Source: an uncultured Oscillibacter sp.
GTDB taxonomy: Bacteria > Bacillota_A > Clostridia > Oscillospirales > Oscillospiraceae
Direction: 5' to 3'
Assembly (NCBI GenBank): GCA_951800675.1
Contig: CATOKC010000094.1
Span: 1 to 13,373 of the forward strand
DNA: 13,373 nucleotides
Below the pieces are notes generated by a model. That model was not told the origin of the DNA, made no database searches, and was given only the letters and a program-made list of their open reading frames with translations. Position numbers and translations under genes: made by a program. Positions within the stretch are counted from its first letter, which is position 1. Each line of letters starts with the position of its first letter. Of the stretch, positions 7,469 through 13,373 are shown in pieces.

Positions 7469-8295
7469 GGAAACAGCCTGCATTCTGGAGAACGCTTCGA
7501 TTTCTATTTTTGGGATTCTTTGTGCTGATCTCCATTGGTCCGCTGCTATGGATTGTCATGTCCTCGTTCAAGACAAACCGGGAGATTCTCTCGTCGGCCT
7601 TTGCGCCGCCCACGTCGTTCAGCCTCAGCGGGTACGAGGCAGCCTTGGACTTGGCTCCTATCTTCCAATTCTATGGAAACAGCGTGATCATTTCCGTGCT
7701 GAGCACGCTGCTGAACGTGATCGTGGTATCCATGGCGGCCTATGTGCTGGCGCGGCACAAGTTCCGGGGCAGCAACTTTATCACGTTATTGCTGTCCGTA
7801 TCCCTGCTGATTCCCACAGCGGCGCTTCTGATGCCCATTTACAAGATCATGATGACCATTGGACTTTTTGACACGCGGACAGGACTGATCCTTGTTTATG
7901 CGGCCTTGGGTCTGCCTACCTCGTTGTTCATCTTCAAAAGTCATTTCCAGAGCATCCCAAAAGAACTGGAGGACGCCGCCTATATTGATGGCGCGGGCTT
8001 CTTCCGGACGTTCTTTGTGGTGGTTTTCCCTCTGGCCAGGTCCGGTTTGGCTACGGGCGCGATTTTGCAATTCCTGACCTCCTGGAACGAGTTCATGTTT
8101 GCGCTGATTCTGACCAAGAGCACAAAGGTACGGACACTGCCTCTGGCCTTGAACTACTTTACCTCGCAATTCTCGTTCAATTACACGGCCATGTTTGCCG
8201 CCCTGACCATGGTCATTCTGCCCAGCATCATCATCTATGTGCTGCTGCAAGAGCAGATTACCACCAGCATGGTGGAGGGGTCTGTCAAGGGTTAA
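7465..8295 (+). CDS. Carbohydrate ABC transporter permease, MalG/UgpE type
   Basis: This 276-residue membrane protein belongs to the second-permease class of CUT1 sugar importers. It shows about six hydrophobic segments, the first at residues 11-33 (FLFLGFFVLISIGPLLWIVM). The conserved cytoplasmic EAA loop that docks the ATPase is at residues 169-187 (EDAAYIDGAGFFRTFF). The LTSWNEFMFALIL segment after it is typical of MalG-like subunits. Start ATG 7465 follows GGGAGG (7452-7457) at seven bases and overlaps the regulator's stop. An upstream TTG at 7441 adds eight residues and is unlikely. It would pair with the MalF-type permease at 9754. Finding the MalG-type gene before the binding protein, with the MalF-type gene after it, is not the usual binding protein-F-G order. 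No ATPase gene is in the operon. Confidence 0.93.
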   Translation: MRKQPAFWRTLRFLFLGFFVLISIGPLLWIVMSSFKTNREILSSAFAPPTSFSLSGYEAALDLAPIFQFYGNSVIISVLSTLLNVIVVSMAAYVLARHKFRGSNFITLLLSVSLLIPTAALLMPIYKIMMTIGLFDTRTGLILVYAALGLPTSLFIFKSHFQSIPKELEDAAYIDGAGFFRTFFVVVFPLARSGLATGAILQFLTSWNEFMFALILTKSTKVRTLPLALNYFTSQFSFNYTAMFAALTMVILPSIIIYVLLQEQITTSMVEGSVKG

Positions 8296-8354
8296 ACGCT
8301 CCACAGGGGCGGGTATCCAATACAACTTTACGAAACCAACGAGGAGGACTGGAC

Positions 8355-9644
8355 ATGAAAAAATTGTTAGCAATGGCTCTTGCGGGTGTTCTGATGTTGG
8401 GCGCGCTCTCCGGCTGCGGCGGGCAGAGCGGTTCCACCGACTCCCCGAGCAGCGGCGGAAACGGCGGCACGAAGGTGGTGGAAGTGGATTTCCCTACCCA
8501 CTGGGTAGGCGTCAGTGTCAACGCGCCCTGGTTCCAGGAGCGGCTGGCCGCCTTCAATGAACGGTACGGAGACCAAATCAAGATCAACGTGGAGGAGATC
8601 GCGGGAGATCAGAACTATGTGGACAAAATGAAGGTGCTCTACAGCTCCAACTCCCTGCCGGACGCCATCAACACCGGCGGATACAATCTGATCGACTCCA
8701 TGAAAGACCAGCTGGTGGTCCTGAATGATTACATCGACGACGATTTTCAAAAAGTAGGCACCGACATTGCCTGGGAAGTCAACAGCCGGGACGGCCAAAT
8801 CTACGGAATTCCCTATACCAGACAGGTCATTGGCTATTTCTATAACAAGGACCTCTTTGCTCAGGCGGGCATTGATAAGCCCGCTGAGACCTGGGACGAG
8901 TTCTTTGCCCAGTGCGACAAGCTGCTGGCTGCCGGGATTACCCCTCTTTCCATGGATACGGCGGACTCTGGTTGGGTTACCTCTTTGATGCTGGGCGCTA
9001 TGGTCGGCCAGACCGACAGCGGAGAGGCGTTCATGAACCAGAATTTGCCGACCGACTACAACTTCCCTGAGTTTGTGGACGCCGTTGCCAATATCCAGAA
9101 GATGTTCCAGAAGTACACGACTTCCGACGCCGTAGGCGGGGCCTATGAAAACGCGGCCAGCAACTTCTTTATGGAAGAAACCGCGATCATCGCCAACGGC
9201 CCCTGGATGGTCAGCGACTTCTACGACGAGACGCTGGTGGAGCCTGGATTTGCCGACAGAGTGGGCACCGCCATGTTCCCCGGAGGCGTCATGTACAACA
9301 GCGGAAAAATCGGCTTCAATATCGCCTCCAAGGATCCCGAGACGCTGGAAGCGACCCTGACCTTTGTCAAATTCCTCACCAATGAGGAGAGCCAGCAGAA
9401 AATGCTGGAAATCACCGGCGATATCCCCTCTATGGAAGGAATTACCTCCAGCGAAGTGAAGCCCCTGATCAACGAGGTCATTGCCAACGGAGACGCGGCC
9501 GCCCATTGTATCAATGATTTCCAGAGCCTCTGGTATGCCAATGTGGTGGATGAAATCAGCATTCAGTATCCTCTGCTGGCCCAGGGCAAGATTACGCCGG
9601 AGCAGTTTGCCAAGGCCCTGTCCGATGTTGCGGCCAAGAACTGA
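8355..9644 (+). CDS. Extracellular sugar-binding lipoprotein of an ABC importer (family 1)
   Basis: This 429-residue solute-binding protein starts with a lipoprotein signal: MKK, a hydrophobic core LLAMALAGVLMLGA, and lipobox LSGC with C21 as the lipidated residue. A low-complexity Ser/Gly linker follows (about 22-40). The mature part has typical family-1 carbohydrate-binding features. There is an early Asp-rich LVVLNDYIDDD segment, GIPYTRQVIGYFYNKDLFAQ (about residues 151-170), PAETWDEFFAQCDKL, and IIANGPWMVSDF. The protein would be anchored outside the membrane and deliver an oligosaccharide or glycoside to the two permeases. Substrate cannot be read from sequence, although the GH4 enzyme downstream suggests a disaccharide or glycoside. 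GAGGAGG at 8341-8347 precedes the ATG by seven bases. A strong hairpin follows the gene. Confidence 0.95.
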   Translation: MKKLLAMALAGVLMLGALSGCGGQSGSTDSPSSGGNGGTKVVEVDFPTHWVGVSVNAPWFQERLAAFNERYGDQIKINVEEIAGDQNYVDKMKVLYSSNSLPDAINTGGYNLIDSMKDQLVVLNDYIDDDFQKVGTDIAWEVNSRDGQIYGIPYTRQVIGYFYNKDLFAQAGIDKPAETWDEFFAQCDKLLAAGITPLSMDTADSGWVTSLMLGAMVGQTDSGEAFMNQNLPTDYNFPEFVDAVANIQKMFQKYTTSDAVGGAYENAASNFFMEETAIIANGPWMVSDFYDETLVEPGFADRVGTAMFPGGVMYNSGKIGFNIASKDPETLEATLTFVKFLTNEESQQKMLEITGDIPSMEGITSSEVKPLINEVIANGDAAAHCINDFQSLWYANVVDEISIQYPLLAQGKITPEQFAKALSDVAAKN

Positions 9645-9681
9645 CCGGAAACCCAAAATTTGAGAAATCTGTCCGCGGACA

Positions 9682-9710
9682 CCGCCAGGGGGACCGTCGC
9701 CCCCTGGCGG
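9682..9710 (+). repeat. Perfect GC-rich intercistronic hairpin after the binding-protein gene
   Basis: CCGCCAGGGGG (9682-9692) pairs perfectly with CCCCCTGGCGG (9700-9710) around loop ACCGTCG. A self-complementary GTCCGCGGAC lies just before it (9671-9680). GAAACC rather than a T-run follows, so it is not a classic terminator. Hairpins after binding-protein genes are known to protect the upstream mRNA and raise binding-protein levels over the permeases. That role is inferred here. Confidence 0.7.
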
Positions 9711-9753
9711 GAAACCGGCGCCCGAATCGCTGGATGGATTGGAGGGCCAGAAT

Positions 9754-10626
9754 ATGAAAGTTAAAAAATGGAAACTAGCGGTTTTTCTGCTCCCATGCTT
9801 GCTTCTCTTTGCGCTGATTTATCTGATTCCCCTCTGCATGGTGTTTGGCAGCTCTTTTTTTGAGTGGAGAAGCGGCGGTGTGTTCCGGTTTGTTGGCCTG
9901 GGCAATTATATTCAGGCGTTTTTGTATGATACCCGGATGCACGCTGCCATTGTAAACACCATCATCTGGGTGCTCCTGCAATCCATTGTCCACGTGGGCA
10001 TCGGCACCGTCATCGCGTTCATGCTCTCCCGGAAACTGCGGGGCTGGAAGGTGCTGCGGACCATCTATATGATTCCGAACGTCATCTCCGCGGCGGCCTT
10101 GGGCGTGATCTTCCTGAATGTATTCAACCCCAAGTACGGCCTGATCAATTCCGCCATCAGCCAGATAACCGGCTCCGCTTTCGAGAAGAACTGGTTCTTT
10201 GAGCAGAGCTCCGCGTTCATGACGGTCACCTGAAGCTGGCTTCTGTACACAGGCATGATTATTATTCTGGTGCTGGCGGGCATCCTGGCGATTCCAGGAG
10301 ACCTGGTGGAGGCGGCCCGAATTGACGGTGCTTCTGAAATGGAAATCAACTTCAAGGTTCGTCTGCCCTTGATTCGCACGATCCTGGGTACCAGCGTCAT
10401 TCTGGCGGCCACCAGCATGCTGCGGGAGTTCGAGCTGATTTACCTGACCACAAACGGAGGACCCGGCGAGACGACGCTGAACCTGCCGCTGTACCTGTAC
10501 AAAACGTCTATGACAGACAACAATTACGGCTACGCCAATATGATGGGCGTGGTGCTGATTTTGGCCGGTATCCTGACAGTCTATGCCATTAACAGGCTGT
10601 TCCGTATGAACGAAGCGGACTATTGA
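9754..10626 (+). pseudogene. Carbohydrate ABC transporter permease, MalF/UgpA type, with in-frame TGA at codon 160
   Basis: The frame from ATG 9754 (behind GGAGGG, 9741-9746) to TGA 10624-10626 is 290 codons, the normal length for this subunit, but codon 160 (10231-10233) is TGA. Before it are 159 residues with transmembrane segment 1 (LAVFLLPCLLLFALIYLIPL) and the conserved NTIIWVLLQ and YMIPNVISAAALGVIF segments. After it, in the same frame, come SWLLYTGMIIILVLAGILAI, the ATPase-docking EAA loop (LVEAARIDGASEME, EAA at 186-188) and NGGPGETTLNLPLYLY. Similarity is therefore continuous across the stop. No frameshift is involved, and the local pattern fits a Trp (TGG) or another single-base-different codon. 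If real, the truncated product lacks the docking loop and the importer should fail unless the stop is read through. Neighbouring genes are intact, so a recent mutation or sequencing error is most likely. Confidence 0.88.
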
Positions 10627-10650
10627 GAGAGTCGGAAAGCGAGGAATTTG

Positions 10651-12018
10651 ATGAAAATAGCAGTGATTGGCGGGGGCGGTGTTCGCTCTATGTTCCTGGC
10701 GAAAAGTCTGGCCCAAAGCAGCGGGGAGCTGGGGTTTGATGAGATCATATTTATGGACAACGACGAAGCGAAGCTGAACACCTATGGCCGGATGGCCGCA
10801 CGTTTGGTGAAGGAGCTGAGCCCTGGCCTGCCGTTCCGCCTGACCTTGGACCCGGTAGAAGCGGTGCGGGATGCGGACTACGTTATCACCACGATCCGCG
10901 TGGGCGGCGACGATATGCGCATCCGGGATGAGCGGTTTGCTCTGAGCAAGGGCCTGCTGGGCCAGGAGACCACCGGCGCGGCGGGTTTCTCCTTCGCCAT
11001 GCGCTCCGTTCCCGCTTTGGCGGAGTATTGCGAGCTGGCAAAACGCTATGCCTCCAAAGATGTGAAAATCTTTAACTTTACCAACCCGGCGGGCGTGGTG
11101 TCTCAGACCCTGCGGGATATGGGTTATGATTTCACCTTTGGCATCTGTGACGCTCCCAGCAGCCTTCTTCACGCGTTTGCCAAGCTCTACGGCGTAGAGC
11201 AGGACGCGGTTACTGGCAACTGCTATGGACTGAATCATCTTTCCTTCTTCGAGAGCGTCAAACTCCGGGGCCGGGAGATTATGCCGGAGCTATTAAAGAA
11301 TCCCAAGCTTTACACCGACACCGATATGCGCTTTTTCAAGCCGGACCTGGTGGAGCACATGGGCTGTATCCTCAATGAGTACCTGTATTACTTCTATTAC
11401 CGGGAGCAGGCGATTGAGAACATTCTGAAAGCCGGAGTTACCCGCGGCGAGGTCATCCGGGATGTAAACCACCACATGATGGAAGAGCTGTCCGGTATGG
11501 ACATTGAAAACGACTTCGCGCGTTGCCTGAGCATTTTCGACAAATGGTACGGCCGGCGCGAGGACGCCTACATGTCCAACGAGACTGGCATTAGCCGGGC
11601 GAAGGAGCCGTACCATTTCGATATCCACGAGAAAGACGCAGGCGGATACGCCGGCGTAGCTTTGAAATACATCCGCGCCAGGAACAGCGGCCAAGAGAGT
11701 GAGATGATTCTCTGCGTTCCCAACCAGGGGGCCATTCCCGGATTGCTGGATACGGATGTGGTGGAGATCAGCTGTACGCTGAAAGACGGTGTTTATATCC
11801 CGCATAGGATCGAGAATCCCGGTGAACTTCAGATGGAGTTGATTCGGCGGGTCAAGATTTACGAGCGGCTGGCATCTGAGGCGCTACGGACAAAGAGTAT
11901 CTCCAAAGCTGTGGACTGTCTGATGGTCCATCCCTTGGTCAATTCCTATTCCCTGGCCGGTCAGCTGGTTCAGGAATATCTGGAATCCAACAAGGATTAC
12001 ACAAAAGGATGGAATTGA
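10651..12018 (+). CDS. Glycoside hydrolase family 4, 6-phospho-beta-glucosidase-like
   Basis: This 455-residue protein matches GH4, an unusual glycosidase family using NAD+ and a divalent metal through a redox elimination mechanism. The Rossmann loop IAVIGGGGVRS opens the protein, followed by FMDNDEAKL. The metal ligands are C166 in GICDAP and H196 in YGLNHLSFF. N145-P146 in FTNPAG and the LNEYLYYFYY segment (site of the family's catalytic Tyr) are also present. RVGGDDMRIRDERF with GLLGQETTGAAG and GLNHLS places it nearer 6-phospho-beta-glucosidases than alpha-galactosidases or alpha-glucosidases. That subgroup normally cleaves 6-phosphorylated disaccharides imported by PTS, yet here it lies with an ABC importer and a sugar kinase. 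Start ATG 10651 follows GAGGAA (10641-10646). An adjacent in-frame TTG at 10648 is less likely. The PfkB kinase ATG is one base after its stop. Confidence 0.9.
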   Translation: MKIAVIGGGGVRSMFLAKSLAQSSGELGFDEIIFMDNDEAKLNTYGRMAARLVKELSPGLPFRLTLDPVEAVRDADYVITTIRVGGDDMRIRDERFALSKGLLGQETTGAAGFSFAMRSVPALAEYCELAKRYASKDVKIFNFTNPAGVVSQTLRDMGYDFTFGICDAPSSLLHAFAKLYGVEQDAVTGNCYGLNHLSFFESVKLRGREIMPELLKNPKLYTDTDMRFFKPDLVEHMGCILNEYLYYFYYREQAIENILKAGVTRGEVIRDVNHHMMEELSGMDIENDFARCLSIFDKWYGRREDAYMSNETGISRAKEPYHFDIHEKDAGGYAGVALKYIRARNSGQESEMILCVPNQGAIPGLLDTDVVEISCTLKDGVYIPHRIENPGELQMELIRRVKIYERLASEALRTKSISKAVDCLMVHPLVNSYSLAGQLVQEYLESNKDYTKGWN

Positions 12019-12019
12019 T

Positions 12020-12916
12020 ATGGAGTTTGTGGGTGGTGTTGGGTTCACCAACATTGATCTGATATACTCAGATATGAGCCGCTTGCCGTCCATCGGGGAG
12101 GAAGTTTTCGCTGAGAATTTTGGAATGCACCTTGGAGGCGGCGTACCTGCCACGCTCATCACCACAAGCAGGCTGGGAGTACCCTCCAAAATTCTGACCT
12201 TTGTGGGAAACGACTTTTTTTCTGGCTTTGCCAAGAATGAGTTCAAAGAGTGCGGCGTGGAAATCATCAATCTCTACCGGGGAAGCGACATGCCTGTCGT
12301 CCTTACCAGCACCATGGTATGCAGTCACGACCGGACCTTTACCTCGTACCGAAATCAAAACATTGCCACAGACAGCGCGGGGGAAGAAATCTACCGGAAT
12401 CTTACCGGGGCCAAGGTGGTGGACATGCACCCAGGCTTCCTGGATATTTACAAGCGGCTGAAAGCGGAGGGGACAATTTTGCTCTTTGACACCGGCTGGG
12501 AGGACGACCTGTCTATTGAAAAGTATCGGGAGTATTTGGAGCTTGCGGACTATTACCTGCCAAATCAAAAAGAAGCCCTGAAAATTACAGGAGCGCGCAC
12601 CGTTGAAGAGGCTGCGGAGACGCTATCTTCTTATTTTCACGATGTCATCATCAAGCTGGACAAGGACGGCTGTATATTGAAAAATGAGAAAGGGCTGCAG
12701 TTAATCCGCTCGATGCAGGGGGTCAAATCTGTGGACGCCACCGGCGCCGGGGACGCCTTTATGGGCGGCTTTATCTATGGGATTTACCATGATTACCCCG
12801 TAGAAACCTGTATTCGCTTTGGAAATGTTACTGGTGGGACCTGCGTGCAGGGAATTGGCTGCCTTACAAAGTATGTGACAGAAGCGGAATTGCTGGAGCT
12901 GGCGGGCACAATTTGA
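12020..12916 (+). CDS. PfkB-family (ribokinase-like) carbohydrate kinase
   Basis: This 298-residue protein is a ribokinase/PfkB-fold kinase. The C-terminal signature DATGAGDAFMGGF is intact, with catalytic base D245 and the anion hole just before it. The N-terminal substrate-binding HLGGGVPATLITTSRLG (about residues 35-51), FVGNDFFSGF and LPNQKEALKITG (PfkB nucleotide-side motif) are also present. The family phosphorylates fructose, ribose, 2-keto-3-deoxygluconate, tagatose-6-P and nucleosides. The sequence does not decide which applies here. It begins one base after the GH4 stop, with AAAAGGATGG inside the GH4 end as a weak ribosome site, so translation is probably coupled. Two roles fit: phosphorylating the monosaccharide released by GH4, or phosphorylating the imported disaccharide so that GH4 can act. 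It is the last gene of the operon. Confidence 0.9.
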   Translation: MEFVGGVGFTNIDLIYSDMSRLPSIGEEVFAENFGMHLGGGVPATLITTSRLGVPSKILTFVGNDFFSGFAKNEFKECGVEIINLYRGSDMPVVLTSTMVCSHDRTFTSYRNQNIATDSAGEEIYRNLTGAKVVDMHPGFLDIYKRLKAEGTILLFDTGWEDDLSIEKYREYLELADYYLPNQKEALKITGARTVEEAAETLSSYFHDVIIKLDKDGCILKNEKGLQLIRSMQGVKSVDATGAGDAFMGGFIYGIYHDYPVETCIRFGNVTGGTCVQGIGCLTKYVTEAELLELAGTI

Positions 12917-13212
12917 GCGGCAAGCGAGGAGCGCTTTAGAGAACCACAAAAAACGGATAGGGTATCTGACTTCCTGTGGAGAGATTGCCTGAAATTCCAG
13001 TGTACAGGAAAGCACGGAGACGGGGATTTGTGGTGCGGCCTCTGTGAAATCCGGTTTACGTCCGGTCCGCTACGGATATTTGCGAACGCTTTAGAAAGCT
13101 TTCCCTCGGGCTTCTGTTTGGCTTTCGGAACAGTCCAATGAGTTAGAACTAAAGCCTCCCGACTCCTTCCGCCGGGGGATTAAAACGAGGGTAAGAGGAA
13201 GGTTCCTTGGAT
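12917..13212. other. Non-coding stretch after the sugar operon
   Basis: No reading frame with a ribosome site or recognisable protein was found on either strand. An imperfect inverted repeat (AAATCCG at 13047-13053, CGGATATTT near 13073-13081) and the palindrome GAAAGCTTTC (13094-13103) are present. No T-box or known riboswitch consensus was recognised. It may be decayed sequence or an untranslated regulatory region. Confidence 0.4.
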
Positions 13213-13249
13213 GACAAGCGGCATGGAGCGACGCTCCATGCCGCTTGTC
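13213..13249 (+). terminator. Long perfect hairpin, candidate terminator of the sugar operon
   Basis: GACAAGCGGCATGGAGCG (13213-13230) and CGCTCCATGCCGCTTGTC (13232-13249) are perfect complements around a single A, so the folded form has about 16 pairs with a small loop. The following sequence (GTATGTACTTAATAATTC) is AT-rich but lacks a proper T-run. Termination is therefore plausible rather than certain. The distance of about 300 bases from the kinase stop is long for its own terminator. Confidence 0.55.
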
Positions 13250-13337
13250 GTATGTACTTAATAATTCTCGACAACCTTTTGTCACAGCCATTGATACTTG
13301 CGTAGAGAATTCCTGAATGGTGTCGTCAATAAAAGTG

Positions 13338-13367
13338 TGATATAATAGTCCACAAAATAGAGGAGGG
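13338..13367 (+). promoter_or_regulatory. Extended -10 promoter and ribosome site of a gene starting beyond the window
   Basis: TGATATAAT (13338-13346) is a perfect extended -10 element, TG-N-TATAAT. The -35 region (near 13318) is poor, as is common for extended -10 promoters. AGGAGGG (13361-13367) is a strong ribosome site only about 15 bases after the -10, so the leader would be very short and the start codon should lie just past 13373. Confidence 0.7.
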
Positions 13368-13373
13368 CAGAAA

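Noticed and set aside
8367..9656. Minus-strand open frame of 429 codons opposite the binding-protein gene
   Set aside because: It is the exact antisense shadow of a clear lipoprotein gene and has no family features.
9775..11238. Minus-strand open frame of 487 codons opposite the permease and GH4 genes
   Set aside because: It spans two real genes and the gap between them, has no ribosome site or domain, and is explained as a mirror of plus-strand codon bias.
5588..13285. Shared 11-base CTTTTGTCACA near 5595 (minus) and 13276 (plus)
   Set aside because: An 11-base match between two places in 13 kb on either strand is expected by chance, and the flanks do not match, so it is not evidence of mobile-element ends.
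13091..13291. Minus-strand 66-codon frame near the window end
   Set aside because: It runs through the long perfect hairpin, lacks a ribosome site and has no recognisable protein features.
1..13373. Alternative genetic code with TGA as tryptophan
   Set aside because: Seven genes end at TGA at the expected family length, TGG is used freely for Trp, and only two internal TGA codons exist.

Overview
The window looks like a chromosomal segment of a GC-rich Clostridia bacterium, probably a gut Oscillospiraceae-type organism. This is inferred from strong AGGAGG-type ribosome sites, sigma-A-like promoters, the Clostridia-style FGGY kinase-araA-araD order, TGA as the commonest stop, and the protein families present. 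No rRNA, tRNA, CRISPR array or insertion sequence was seen.

Region 1 (1-4605, + strand) is the 3' part of an L-arabinose catabolic operon. It holds a partial FGGY kinase in the ribulokinase position, L-arabinose isomerase (araA), L-ribulose-5-phosphate 4-epimerase (araD) and an aldose 1-epimerase (mutarotase). Together these convert L-arabinose through L-ribulose and L-ribulose-5-P to D-xylulose-5-P. A GC-rich hairpin lies between araA and araD, and a strong intrinsic terminator ends the operon.

Region 2 (4628-5661, - strand) is a two-gene unit. A small ORF with a good ribosome site is split by an in-frame TGA, and a DUF2461 protein follows 12 bases later. Region 3 (about 5662-6352) has no intact gene. 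It contains a minus-strand fragment that may be the decayed C-terminus of a GH32-like glycosidase, then unassigned sequence.

Region 4 (6353-12916, + strand) is a sugar-uptake operon behind a clear promoter. Its order is LacI-family regulator, MalG-type permease, lipoprotein sugar-binding protein, MalF-type permease with an in-frame TGA at codon 160, GH4 glycosidase of the 6-phospho-beta-glucosidase type, and PfkB-family sugar kinase. No ABC ATPase or PTS gene is present. An ABC importer delivers unphosphorylated sugar, yet the GH4 subgroup usually acts on 6-phosphorylated disaccharides. The kinase may supply that phosphate inside the cell, or it may phosphorylate a released monosaccharide. 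A base-paired leader covers the regulator's start region.

Region 5 (12917-13373) is non-coding. It ends with a long perfect hairpin and then an extended -10 promoter and ribosome site for a gene that must begin just past the window.

The points most worth checking are the two in-frame TGA codons, the ABC/GH4/PfkB combination, and the leader structure of the regulator gene.
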